Positions 1-7,140 of a DNA stretch of 11,962 nucleotides are shown here, piece by piece. The notes under the pieces are model-generated. The model was not told the origin of the DNA. It searched no databases and saw nothing but the letters and a program-made list of their open reading frames with translations. The position numbers and the translations under genes were made by a program. Positions within the stretch are counted from its first letter, which is position 1, and each line of letters starts with the position of its first letter. The stretch comes from SCUN01 sp964355365 (GTDB lineage Bacteria > Acidobacteriota > Vicinamibacteria > Vicinamibacterales > SCN-69-37), in NCBI GenBank assembly GCA_964355365.1, contig CAYHEX010000106.1, positions 1 through 11,962 of the forward strand, written 5' to 3'.

Positions 1-798
1 GGCGCCGCGCTGCCGACGTATGGGCTGACGCTGCGCGGCCAGGCCGCGCCGCTTGCGCGCGGGAACAAGGGCATCAAGACGGCGGTGACGCTGCAGGTCA
101 GCTATCCGGTGGCCGCCGATCGCCGCAAGATCAACGACACGCGCGAGTACTCCGTGGTGGCGCTCGACGCGGAGGGCAAGATCAAGGCGTCCGCGCGCAA
201 GACGTTCCACTTCACGGCGACGACCAATGCGACGGCGGAGGCGACGTTCAGCAGCAACGACGTCATCGAGCTGCCGACGCAGCCGTTGACGCTGCGTGTT
301 GGTGTCGCGAGCCGCGACCTCGGCAAGATCGGCGTCATTCATCTGCCGGTTGAGCCCATGAAGCTCGGCAGCGACGAAGTCGACATTGGCGCCGTCATCC
401 TCGGCTACAACGGCGCGACGCGGGAAGAGGCCAAGCCCAAGGACGCGTTCTCGGGGCTGGTGCCGTTTCAGCCGACGACCGATCGGCAATTCACGCCGGC
501 GGATGTGATTCGTGTTTTCGCGCCCGTCTCGTGGCGCGGCAACGGCGCGGTCACTGTCGCGCTCTCGATCAGCCAGGGCGATCGCACGATCGTTCGCAAG
601 ACGGATCAGCTGGCGGCGACGTCCGCCGATCCGGGCCCTGGGCGGAACCTGCTCGGCGTCAACGACCGTTCCTACGCGTCGTTCGGCCTCACGCTGCCGA
701 TGACAGGCGTCCCGGTGGGTGACTATGTGTTGTCGGTTGTGGTGACAGGAACAGGGCGGCCTGCGCGCAGAGACGTGGCGTTCAGCGTGAGACGGTAG
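1..798 (+). CDS. VWFA-related secreted protein, C-terminal part (5' end outside window)
   Basis: The frame is open from the first base and stops with TAG at 796-798, so 265 C-terminal residues are present and the start lies upstream. The segment is a run of beta-strand-rich sequence with no catalytic motif. The ending (GRNLLGVNDRSYASFGLTL, then VGDYVLSVVVTG and a closing FSVRR) resembles the tail that follows the von Willebrand factor A domain in the VWFA-related proteins common in Acidobacteriota. Those proteins are exported and have no settled function. The VWA domain itself would lie upstream of base 1 and cannot be seen, so the name rests on resemblance of the tail. The next gene (pseudogene at 856-1204) is convergent, so this is the last gene of its transcript. 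Confidence is high that it is coding and moderate for the family. Confidence 0.6.
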   Translation, partial: GAALPTYGLTLRGQAAPLARGNKGIKTAVTLQVSYPVAADRRKINDTREYSVVALDAEGKIKASARKTFHFTATTNATAEATFSSNDVIELPTQPLTLRVGVASRDLGKIGVIHLPVEPMKLGSDEVDIGAVILGYNGATREEAKPKDAFSGLVPFQPTTDRQFTPADVIRVFAPVSWRGNGAVTVALSISQGDRTIVRKTDQLAATSADPGPGRNLLGVNDRSYASFGLTLPMTGVPVGDYVLSVVVTGTGRPARRDVAFSVRR

Positions 799-807
799 GG
801 AAGGCCC

Positions 808-847
808 GGTGCGGGCAGGTGCGAGCCGGTGCGGGCCGGTGCGGCGC
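808..847. repeat. Four 10-bp GC-rich tandem repeats between convergent genes
   Basis: Four head-to-tail copies of a 10-bp unit with consensus GGTGCGGGCC start at 808, 818, 828 and 838. Copies two and four carry substitutions. Just before them, GCCCG-GTG-CGGGC (804-816) can form a 5-bp stem. The array fills the 57-bp gap between the stop codons of two convergent genes. It could act as a weak bidirectional transcription stop, although there is no T-tract. Confidence 0.6.
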
Positions 848-855
848 CTCGGCCG

Positions 856-1204
856 TCAGGCGGAAGTCGGCCGTCCGGTGATCAGCTTTTCCAGACGGTC
901 GAACCGCTCGTCCATGCCGTCGAACCGGCGGTCGATCTGATTGAACCGCTTGTCGACCTGCTCGAAGCGATTGTCGACTTGCTCGAACCCCCTGTTCATC
1001 TCTTCGCGGAGGATTCTGGCGGAGCGCTCAACGGTGAACTCCATGAACGCGCGGATCCTCGAATCCGCCTTGCGTCTGTTCAAAGGCCCTGGCCATCGCG
1101 GTTTCCAGGTCTTTCTTGGTGACCATTTGGAGGCTGAGGCCGTCGACCTTTTCACTGAGTTATTCGAGCGTCTCCACGATGCCGTCCACCCGAACGTCGT
1201 TCAT
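856..1204 (-). pseudogene. Small coiled-coil protein gene broken by a stop and a frameshift
   Basis: On the minus strand ATG (1204-1202) follows a good ribosome binding site (GGGGAGA, about 6 nt upstream). It reads MNDVRVDGIVETLE, then meets a TAA codon, then continues LSEKVDGLSLQMVTKKDL. About 30 codons later the reading moves to another frame. Removing one G from the AAGG near 1078-1085 joins AFEQTQ to ADSRIRAFMEF and restores a continuous protein of about 115 residues. The second half (RGFEQVDNRFEQVDKRF and on to RFDRLEKLI) is a regular seven-residue repeat of RF-x-QVD/x-IDRRF type, a parallel coiled coil that usually oligomerises. Small coiled-coil proteins of this kind are common as orphan or accessory genes and their function is unknown. 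Two independent lesions favour true decay over a single sequencing error. A shortened product could still start inside the second half. Confidence 0.7.
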
Positions 1205-1298
1205 CTGCGTCTCCCCGCGGGACGACGATATCCTGTTCAACGTAAAACGCGCCGAATCCACTGCTCTCGCAGGTATCGTGGTTGCCATACTTCGGGCC

Positions 1299-1556
1299 AT
1301 GCCCGAGATCTCACGGTTCTTCGGTATCGCCATTTCGATGTTCTACAACGAGCACGGCCTCCCGTACGTTCATGCGCGCTACGGTGCGCATGAGGCGTCA
1401 GTCGAGATCGAGTCGGGCCTGGTTCGGGGAGATCTGCCGCCCCGCGCGCTCGGGCTCGTGCTTGAGTGGCGAGCGATCCACAGGGCAGAATTACTGGACG
1501 CATGGCAGGCGGCTCGTGAACACTGCCCGCTGCGGCCGATTGCCCCTCTGGAGTAA
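1299..1556 (+). CDS. DUF4160 family protein (85 aa)
   Basis: The product starts MPEISRFFGIAISMFYNEHG and continues with PYVHARYGAHEASVEI, then LPPRALGLVLEW and HRAELLDAW. These are the hallmark blocks of DUF4160: the MPxISRFxGI start, the NEH...PHxHxxYG-like segment (here LPYVHARYG, a tyrosine in place of the usual first histidine) and the LPxRALxLVLEW helix. The 85-aa length is normal for the family, which fixes the start at 1299 rather than at further-upstream starts in the same open frame. No strong ribosome binding site is visible. DUF4160 genes are often followed at once by a DUF2442 gene, and this two-gene arrangement has been suspected of being toxin-antitoxin-like. That role is not proven. 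Here the partner is only a remnant starting 3 bp downstream, so this gene may now be an orphan. Confidence 0.85.
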   Translation: MPEISRFFGIAISMFYNEHGLPYVHARYGAHEASVEIESGLVRGDLPPRALGLVLEWRAIHRAELLDAWQAAREHCPLRPIAPLE

Positions 1557-1558
1557 CG

Positions 1559-1679
1559 ATGAACTACGGCGCGTGGCTATTTTGCGGCCTTCCACATCCA
1601 CCCGGAGTTCCGAACGCTGGCCTGGCCCAACGGCGCAGACATCGCGCCTGATTACCTGTACGAGAGAGTCCGTTCTTAA
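1559..1679 (+). pseudogene. DUF2442 remnant, internally deleted
   Basis: An ATG at 1559, 3 bp after the DUF4160 stop, opens MNYGAWLF but runs out of frame to a TGA at 1649. Another frame, read from about 1572 to the TAA at 1677-1679, gives RGYFAAFHIHPEF and then WPNGADIAPDYLY. That is the characteristic C-terminal half of DUF2442, with its WxNGADxxPDxLY signature. The start codon and first residues have therefore been joined to the last 35 codons with loss of roughly the first half of the domain and of the frame. The family is usually about 75-90 residues. A functional DUF2442 product is not expected from this sequence. Confidence 0.75.
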
Positions 1680-1680
1680 G

Positions 1681-1819
1681 GGCAAAGGGCACAGGCGAGG
1701 GAAAAAGAGAAAGGGGAAAGGAACAGTCCGCTCCCTTCCCCTTTTGTTTTTGTCTTTGAACTTTGTTTCTTCTTTTCGCTTCTTACTTTGTTTCTGCCTT
1801 GTGCCTTCTGCCTTCTGCC
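1681..1819. repeat. Purine/pyrimidine imperfect palindrome in convergent gene gap
   Basis: A purine-rich half (about 1681-1721) is followed by a pyrimidine-rich half (about 1731-1822). The inner arms, AAAGAGAAAGGGGAAAGG (about 1704-1721) and the CCTTCCCCTTTTG stretch from 1734, pair with few mismatches. The outer arms GGCAAAGGGCACAGGC (1681-1696) and GCCTTGTGCCTTCTGCC (1796-1812) also pair imperfectly. The right half contains three TTCTGCC words (1792, 1806, 1813). It sits between the DUF2442 remnant and the stop of the minus-strand gene at 1823. Its position and T-rich/A-rich tracts would suit a bidirectional terminator. Confidence 0.6.
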
Positions 1820-1822
1820 TTG

Positions 1823-4800
1823 TTACCAGTCATACCCAATCCAGAACGTGAACTTCACTTTCCGCAGCGCCGCGCTGCCGCCGGACTGGGAGAAGACCTG
1901 GTCTTCCCACGCCTGGTTGAAGAGCGTGCGCCATGACCAGTCGAAGTGCATCGGGTAGCCCAGGAGGAACGTCTCGAGGCCGAAGCCGTAGGAGGCGCGC
2001 GCGTCCACGAGGCGCAGGCCGCTGATCGTTTGCGGGGCGCCGTAGATCGGCGTCACGACGCCGGTGAACGGGTTGTAGGTGTAGTCCGTGATGGGTTTCA
2101 CGATCGTGTCCTTCTTCGTGGCGATGGTGAAGGGCGTGCCGTTCCGGCCCGCACCGCCGACGTCGAAGAAGAAGTTGCCGCGGATGCCGCCGACGACGCC
2201 GAACGGCGTCAGCATCGCTTCCACGATCGGGAAACGCAACTGCGCGTTCGCGTAGAACGCCTTCTGGCCCAGCAGGCTCAGGTAGTCGTAGCCGTGCAGG
2301 TCCGCGTTGCCGCCGAAATACGTGAAGTCGGGATTCTCGCCCCAGCTCTTGAAGCCGCGGTACCGGAGGGCGAACAGGCCGTTGGAGCCGAGCCGCAGGT
2401 ACCGACGTGCCTCGACGTCCACGGTCTGTCGTGTGAGGAAGCTGCCCACCTTCGGGGCGAAGGTGTACTGGAGCCGTTGTGTGCTGCCGGCCACCGGACC
2501 GTATTCGCGGAACACGGTGGTTTCCCGGGTCAGCCCCAGGCCGAACGGCATCATCGTGCCATTGCGGAACAGCACGGTGCCGTACTGCTGTTGTTGGTAG
2601 TCGTTCGAGAGTTCCGTCAGCGTGGGGTCGTCGTACGACTCGTTGATGTTCGCGATGCCGCCGGTCAACTCCACACGGGCGTAGCGGTTCAACGGGTAGA
2701 TGCCGAAAAGCGTGACCCCGCGCTGTACCTGCGAACCGATCGAGAGATCGCGCGTGACCAACGGCGCCAGCGCCGGGTCGTAGAGCGCCGCGGTGGCGTT
2801 CTGCCCGTAGAAGAACGACTCCTGCGAGTAGATCTGCGTGGCGTATTGGAATCGCCGCTCGATGCTCGTGTAGTTGAACGCAAACGTCCGGTAGGTGGAC
2901 ATCGACGATGCGTAGAAGCTCATCTGCTTATCGCCGAGCACGTCGGTGAAGCTCACATCGGTCCCGCCGTAGAAGTTGCCGCCGCTCGTCACGCCGAGGT
3001 TGACGCCCGGCCGCGTGTCGAGCGAGAACTTCTCGAAGCCGCGCTTCGCACGCATGTTCTTGCGCACGAGCGTGTGGCTCAGCGGCGCCTGGAAATCGAT
3101 CACCGGGCCGGGCGCGCCGAAGTCGCTCGTGCTCGCCGTGGCGACGGCTTTCGGCCGGTCGAGGATGTGGATGCCGTTCTCGCCCTTGTAGTAGGAGATG
3201 AACGCCGTCTTCATCTGGTTGTTCTGCTTGATGGCGACCGGTGACACGTTGCCCGTGGCCGCGTCGGTCCACTGTGAAAGCGCGCCCGTCTTCAGATCCA
3301 GCGTCCAGATGTTGGGCACCATGCCGTTGCGCGCCACGTCCGGGGTGACCGGCTTGGCCGGGTCCGTCGCCGTCGACGTGAACACGATCGTGGTCGCGTC
3401 CTGGAACTTGGCGCCCGTGTCATCGTGCGTGCCGAACGTGAGCTGTTTCTTCTGACCGCTGGCCAGATCGAGTTGGAACAGCTTGTCGTTGCCGCTGATC
3501 CGAGCCGTATAGATGAGGCTGCGGCCGTCGAGCGAGAACACCGGCGAGTAGTCCGCGAAGGCGTCCTTCGTCACGTTGGTCAGTGCGCCCGTGGCCAGGT
3601 CCACCACGTAGATGTCCGGCACGGCCATCGCGAGTGCGGCGAACGCGACACGCTTTCCGTCGGGGCTGAACGCGGGCGACTCCGGCATGTCCACCGTTCG
3701 CATGGGAATGCGCTGGTCGATGCGGCCGCTGACCACGTTCTGGATGATCAGCGTCTTCTGCTTTTCCATGCGCGCGAAGTAGGCGATGTGATCGCCAACC
3801 GGCGCCCAGCTGATCCACGGCACGAGGTTGCCGCGCAGGCCGCCGGCGGTGGCGATGTACTCGAACCCGCGGTTCTGGTCGAAGCCCTTGGTCAGGTTGC
3901 GGATGACCTGGCCGTCCTTGGCCGAGATCAGGATGATGTCGAGCTCCTGGTCCTTGCGGTTGCCGGCGACGGCAGCGACCATGTCGCCGGTCGGCGACGG
4001 CTCGATGGACACGACCGAGACAAAGGGCGTCTTCTCGCGCTTCGGCGACAGGTTCTTGCCGTAGTCGGAGGGCAGTTCCTTGTCGCGGAACGGCTTGAAC
4101 CGGTCCTTCAGATACCGCTCGAAGGCATCGTCAAACTCATCGGGCTTCAGCTTGAGGGCTTCTTCGTAGGCGCTCTCGCCGCCGCCAATCACGCTCTTGC
4201 GCAGCGAGAAGAGGAACTGGCGCAGACCTTCCATGCCCCAGCGGCCCTGAATGAACTCGAAGGTGGCGTGCCCCATGGAGTAGGGGAGGCGGCCTGACAT
4301 CGGTTCGCTCTCGAGGTTGCTCATGCGCGGGACGTTGTCGGAGATGGCGGCGTCACGCACCTGCATCAGGTCCAGTGGATTCCAGCCCCCGGCCAGAAAG
4401 TCGGAGAGGCCTTCGTCGACCCACAGCGGCAGGCCGCTCGAGACCAGCCCGCGCGGGATGATGTCGAACTCGAAGACGTGCGTCAGCTCGTGGGTAATCG
4501 TGTGGTACAGCTGGTCCGGTGGTTCGTCGATCGGCAGGACCATGCGGTCGCGTCCGGGCTCGGCGAAGGCCAGCACGCCCTCAGGCAACTCGTCGCCCGA
4601 GATGTTCTGCTGCTGGAACTCGCTCTGCGTCTTAAAGAGCACGAGCGGGATCCTGAACGCCAGATCGTGCTTCAGCTCCGAGCTGACGTGTTGATAGGCG
4701 CTCTCGGCATACCCGGCGATTCGCTGCAGATGCGACTCGATTTCCGGGTAGTAGAAGATCTCGAAGTGGTCGGTGGTGTAGATCTGCCACTTGAACGTGT

Positions 4801-4936
4801 CGTACTTCACACGGTTCTTCCCGTAGTACGGCACAAAGGGTGTCTGCGCGTGAGCGAGCGCGGGGAGCAGATCCGCGCCGGCGAACACGACGAGACCGGC
4901 TAGCAGTGGCATCATGCGCAAGGCGCGCATCCGCAT
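1823..4936 (-). CDS. Exported fusion: gluzincin peptidase, TolB-like propeller, outer-membrane barrel
   Basis: The product has 1037 aa and ATG at 4936, preceded by GAGG 7 nt upstream. Residues 1-31 form a signal peptide ending ALAHAQ. Residues about 35-290 match the peptidase-MA/M1-like gluzincin fold: HELTH at 149-153 supplies the zinc ligands H149 and H153 and the catalytic E150, and E175 in LWVDEG is the likely third ligand. Residues about 300-600 form a TolB/PD40-type propeller with repeated SPxxSPDGxRVAF-like blades (ESPAFSPDGKRVAF at 419-432, YSPVFSLDGRSLIY at 463-476). Residues about 610-1037 alternate aromatic and polar residues, contain RRFQYATQIYSQESFF-like strands and end VKFTFWIGYDW. 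This is a BamA/Omp85-like surface-antigen barrel with a C-terminal aromatic residue. The inference is an outer-membrane-anchored surface or periplasmic zinc peptidase. Substrate is unknown. It is monocistronic and diverges from the sigma-factor operon. Confidence 0.85.
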   Translation of the reverse strand: MRMRALRMMPLLAGLVVFAGADLLPALAHAQTPFVPYYGKNRVKYDTFKWQIYTTDHFEIFYYPEIESHLQRIAGYAESAYQHVSSELKHDLAFRIPLVLFKTQSEFQQQNISGDELPEGVLAFAEPGRDRMVLPIDEPPDQLYHTITHELTHVFEFDIIPRGLVSSGLPLWVDEGLSDFLAGGWNPLDLMQVRDAAISDNVPRMSNLESEPMSGRLPYSMGHATFEFIQGRWGMEGLRQFLFSLRKSVIGGGESAYEEALKLKPDEFDDAFERYLKDRFKPFRDKELPSDYGKNLSPKREKTPFVSVVSIEPSPTGDMVAAVAGNRKDQELDIILISAKDGQVIRNLTKGFDQNRGFEYIATAGGLRGNLVPWISWAPVGDHIAYFARMEKQKTLIIQNVVSGRIDQRIPMRTVDMPESPAFSPDGKRVAFAALAMAVPDIYVVDLATGALTNVTKDAFADYSPVFSLDGRSLIYTARISGNDKLFQLDLASGQKKQLTFGTHDDTGAKFQDATTIVFTSTATDPAKPVTPDVARNGMVPNIWTLDLKTGALSQWTDAATGNVSPVAIKQNNQMKTAFISYYKGENGIHILDRPKAVATASTSDFGAPGPVIDFQAPLSHTLVRKNMRAKRGFEKFSLDTRPGVNLGVTSGGNFYGGTDVSFTDVLGDKQMSFYASSMSTYRTFAFNYTSIERRFQYATQIYSQESFFYGQNATAALYDPALAPLVTRDLSIGSQVQRGVTLFGIYPLNRYARVELTGGIANINESYDDPTLTELSNDYQQQQYGTVLFRNGTMMPFGLGLTRETTVFREYGPVAGSTQRLQYTFAPKVGSFLTRQTVDVEARRYLRLGSNGLFALRYRGFKSWGENPDFTYFGGNADLHGYDYLSLLGQKAFYANAQLRFPIVEAMLTPFGVVGGIRGNFFFDVGGAGRNGTPFTIATKKDTIVKPITDYTYNPFTGVVTPIYGAPQTISGLRLVDARASYGFGLETFLLGYPMHFDWSWRTLFNQAWEDQVFSQSGGSAALRKVKFTFWIGYDW

Positions 4937-4939
4937 AGG

Positions 4940-4980
4940 GTCACCTCAAGAAGTGGCGGAGGCGCCACTGTGACGCCTCC
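4940..4980 (-). promoter_or_regulatory. Leader with two mutually exclusive hairpins before the peptidase-barrel gene
   Basis: In the mRNA sense (minus strand) two overlapping stems are possible. GGAGGCG (4980-4974) pairs with CGCCTCC (4964-4958). AGTGGCG (4969-4963) pairs perfectly with CGCCACT (4958-4952), leaving a 4-nt loop. They share the GC-rich middle and cannot both form. The second stem ends 4 nt before the ribosome binding site GAGG (4947-4944). GTCAC (4974-4970) is also complementary to GTGAC (4944-4940), which overlaps the binding site. The pairing is seen in the sequence. A translational or attenuation role is only an inference. Confidence 0.35.
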
Positions 4981-5090
4981 GGCCTAACTGTTCGGCATCT
5001 TACAGCAAAGACTGTGCCCTTCCGGATCGTCGCCTGTGACGGACAGATGACGGGCGCATGCGTGGCTGTTGGACGACATATACTGACCGC

Positions 5091-5117
5091 GGGAATAAAG
5101 CCGAGGGCATCCGGGTT
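5091..5117 (+). promoter_or_regulatory. SigR-type ECF promoter of the sigma/anti-sigma operon
   Basis: GGGAAT at 5091-5096 is followed after exactly 18 bases by GTT at 5115-5117. This is the GGGAAT-N18-GTT pattern recognised by actinobacterial SigR and related ECF factors. It lies about 20 bp upstream of the sigma-factor start, giving an expected transcript start near 5123-5127 and a very short leader. The match to the known consensus is exact. Autoregulation by the encoded sigma factor is inferred. Confidence 0.65.
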
Positions 5118-5137
5118 CTCTCCCTGGTGGGCATGTG

Positions 5138-5743
5138 ATGGGGAGCGGAGGGATCGCCGCGGCGTCTCGAGGCATGGTGTTTGGCAGGCGCGAGCGCTTT
5201 GCAGCTGATGGACAGGACGCCTTTGAGCGTGAGGCCCTGTCGTGGATCGACGGTCTGTACGGCGCCGCGCTGCGGCTGACCCGCAACCCGGCGGACGCCG
5301 AGGATCTCGTTCAGGACACCTACGTCAAAGCCTTCAAATCCGCCGGGAAATACGCCAGCGGGACCAACCTGCGGGCGTGGCTCTTCACGATCCTCCACAA
5401 TCACTTTCTGAACGACCGGCGGCGCGCCAAGTCGAATCCCGTGGATGTCGACAGCGAGGTCGTCGAGCGTGCCTCGGCCGACCAGGCGTCGGCCACCGGC
5501 ACCGCCGAAGAGGCACTGATCCAGCGCGCCTCAGACGATCAGGTGCGCGCGGCCTTGGATGCGGTCCCGGAAAATTTTCGCCAGGCCGTCTGGCTACGGG
5601 ACGCGGAAGGATTTTCGTACGTCGAAATAGGTGAGATGTTGCGCGTGCCCGTTGGGACCGTGATGTCCAGGATCTCTCGCGGGCGCCGGCTGCTGGCGGC
5701 GCGGCTGCGGGAAGTGGGACTCGATCAAGTGGGGCCGAAGTGA
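5138..5743 (+). CDS. ECF sigma factor, SigR/RpoE-like (zinc anti-sigma-regulated type)
   Basis: An RNA polymerase sigma factor of the extracytoplasmic-function group, about 201 aa. Region 2 spans residues about 29-100: FEREALSWIDGLYGAALRLT, then RNPADAEDLVQDTYVKAF and TNLRAWLFTILHNHFLNDRR. These blocks are typical of the SigR (ECF12-like) group. Region 4 spans about 140-195: PENFRQAVWLRDAEGFSYVE, then PVGTVMSRISRGRRLL, the helix-turn-helix that reads the -35 element. The start is uncertain: GTG 5135 and ATG 5138 lie closest to the predicted promoter, while ATG 5174 would remove a poorly conserved 12-residue head. The stop overlaps the start of the anti-sigma gene (TGATG), implying translational coupling. 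It is probably held inactive by that protein until thiol or metal stress releases it. Confidence 0.9.
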   Translation: MGSGGIAAASRGMVFGRRERFAADGQDAFEREALSWIDGLYGAALRLTRNPADAEDLVQDTYVKAFKSAGKYASGTNLRAWLFTILHNHFLNDRRRAKSNPVDVDSEVVERASADQASATGTAEEALIQRASDDQVRAALDAVPENFRQAVWLRDAEGFSYVEIGEMLRVPVGTVMSRISRGRRLLAARLREVGLDQVGPK

Positions 5744-6534
5744 TGAGCATGACCTGTCGGGATGTAGAAGCGCAGTTGACGCCGTTCATTGACGGGGAAC
5801 TCACCGAGGCCGTCGCGACCCCGGTGACGGAGCACCTGGCCGCATGCGGCGGGTGCCGCCGGATGGCGGAGCAAGAGCGTTTGGGGCGCCAGCTCCTGCA
5901 GGAACGCGCGCCGCGATTGGCCACCGCCGCTCCGGCGTCACTGCGCGCCGCGGTGCGGCGATCCGTGCCGGCGCCACGCCGCCGGTTCAGCTTTGGGTGG
6001 GTGGCCGCCAGTGCGGCGGCCACGGTCGTCGTGGCGTTGGGTTTTGTGGCAGTGGCCGGTCTGATCCAGCCGATTCCCGTGTTTGCCGCGCAAGCGTCGC
6101 TCGACCACTTGAAGTGCATCCGGCTTGGCCCCAGCGCCTCATCGTCCGACGCGAAGGCCGTGGAGACCGCCTGGCGGGGCTGGCAGGGCTGGGACCTGCA
6201 TGTGCCAACCGGGCAGCAGGGTGCGGGCCTGCGCTTGCTGGGCTACCGCCGCTGCGTGATCACCGAGGGCCGGATGGCGCATCTGCTCTACGAACGTGTC
6301 GGGGAAAGCGGCGCGGGCGGCGGGGATGTCGTGTCGGTGTTTGTGTTGCCGGATGGTCCGAAAGTGGCGCACGCGGAGCTTGAGATGTTCGGTCAGGAGG
6401 AAGTACTGTGGACAAGTCACGGTCACACCTACGCGCTCGTTGGGCGCGGCGACCGTGCGGCACTGGTGGCAGTGGCGTCCTCACTCGAGCGGGAGCTCGC
6501 GGCGGGATCCGCGCCGGCCGGTCCAGGACATTGA
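5743..6534 (+). CDS. Membrane-anchored zinc-binding anti-sigma factor (ZAS family)
   Basis: Start ATG 5743 overlaps the sigma-factor stop. A GTG at 5740 in the same frame is an alternative. The N-terminal domain (about 1-75) has C5 and the motif H31-x3-C35-x2-C38, which is the zinc site of RsrA-type anti-sigma factors, so it should bind the upstream sigma factor and release it on cysteine oxidation or zinc loss. After an arginine-rich segment (RRR 79-81), residues about 84-108 (FGWVAASAAATVVVALGFVA and on) form one membrane helix. The remaining 150 or so residues would face the periplasm. They contain DHLKC (121-125), GYRRC (167-171) and MAHLLYE (178-184), i.e. a C125/C171 pair plus histidines, and I do not recognise a named domain. 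Soluble RsrA lacks any such part. The next gene begins 4 nt after this stop. Confidence 0.85.
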   Translation: MSMTCRDVEAQLTPFIDGELTEAVATPVTEHLAACGGCRRMAEQERLGRQLLQERAPRLATAAPASLRAAVRRSVPAPRRRFSFGWVAASAAATVVVALGFVAVAGLIQPIPVFAAQASLDHLKCIRLGPSASSSDAKAVETAWRGWQGWDLHVPTGQQGAGLRLLGYRRCVITEGRMAHLLYERVGESGAGGGDVVSVFVLPDGPKVAHAELEMFGQEEVLWTSHGHTYALVGRGDRAALVAVASSLERELAAGSAPAGPGH

Positions 6535-6538
6535 CTCG

Positions 6539-7138
6539 TTGCGCGTTCGCACACACTCAGTTGGTTGGCTTCAGGCCGGACTGATCGCTCCGGCGATCGC
6601 GATCCTGCTTGGGTTCTCGGCCTGTTCGAAGAACGTCGAGCCGCCCGAGAACACGCAGCCGGTGAGCGCCGGCACCGCACTCCCGGGCGCGCCGGTTGCC
6701 GCGGAAGAGGCCGACCGGGCCGGCCAGCCGGCAAATTTCAACTTCACGCTGAAAGACATGCACGGCGCGACCGTGCAGTTGGCGGCGTACAAAGGCCGTC
6801 CGCTGGTCGTGAACTTCTGGGCCACGTGGTGTCCACCCTGCAAGCTCGAGATTCCGTGGTTCATCGAGTTCAAGAAGCAGTACGGCGCCGAAGGCCTCGA
6901 GATTCTGGGCGTGTCGATCGACGACCCGGCGCCTGAGTTGATCGCGTTTTCGGCCGAGCACAAGATGAACTACCCGGTGTTGCTCGGGTTGGACCAGGAC
7001 AAGATGCTCGCCGCGTACGACGCGGAAGTGTCCGTGCCGGTCACGTGGTTCATCAAAAAGGACGGCACCGTGCAGGGCCGCAACATCGGCATCAACACAC
7101 GGGAATTCTTCGAGCGCCAGATCAAGGCGCTGTTTTAG
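6539..7138 (+). CDS. TlpA-like thioredoxin-fold lipoprotein
   Basis: A redoxin of 199 aa. The best start is TTG 6539, because it is 4 nt after the anti-sigma stop, has AGGA about 10 nt upstream, and gives a lipoprotein signal with positive charges, a hydrophobic core (GLIAPAIAILLGF) and a lipobox FSAC with C29. No ATG fits this layout, and upstream starts in the same frame lie inside the anti-sigma gene. After a proline/alanine-rich linker (30-65) comes the AhpC/TSA/TlpA fold: NFTLKDMHGATVQLAAYKG, PLVVNFWATWCPPC (active site C98-P-P-C101), ILGVSIDD, and the cis-proline loop VPVTWFI (P167). Such lipoproteins reduce or transfer disulphides in the periplasm. The position in an anti-sigma/ECF operon suggests it acts on or downstream of the same thiol stress. 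Confidence 0.88.
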   Translation: MRVRTHSVGWLQAGLIAPAIAILLGFSACSKNVEPPENTQPVSAGTALPGAPVAAEEADRAGQPANFNFTLKDMHGATVQLAAYKGRPLVVNFWATWCPPCKLEIPWFIEFKKQYGAEGLEILGVSIDDPAPELIAFSAEHKMNYPVLLGLDQDKMLAAYDAEVSVPVTWFIKKDGTVQGRNIGINTREFFERQIKALF

Positions 7139-7140
7139 CC

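Noticed and set aside
1946..3244. Long open frame on the plus strand inside the peptidase-barrel gene
   Set aside because: It is antisense to a gene with clear domains and signal peptide, its translation is Arg/Val/Glu/His-rich low-complexity text, and long antisense frames are expected from the GC-biased third codon positions.
3425..4297. Second long plus-strand open frame opposite the peptidase domain
   Set aside because: Same reason: antisense shadow with no recognisable motif or ribosome binding site.
5079..5084. TATACT as a housekeeping -10 box before the sigma gene
   Set aside because: No -35-like hexamer lies 16-18 bp upstream, and the SigR-type motif downstream is a better match. 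It may still be a minor promoter.
6296..6538. Earlier start for the thioredoxin lipoprotein inside the anti-sigma gene
   Set aside because: It would place about 80 residues of unrelated sequence before the signal peptide and destroy the lipobox context. TTG 6539 fits operon spacing.
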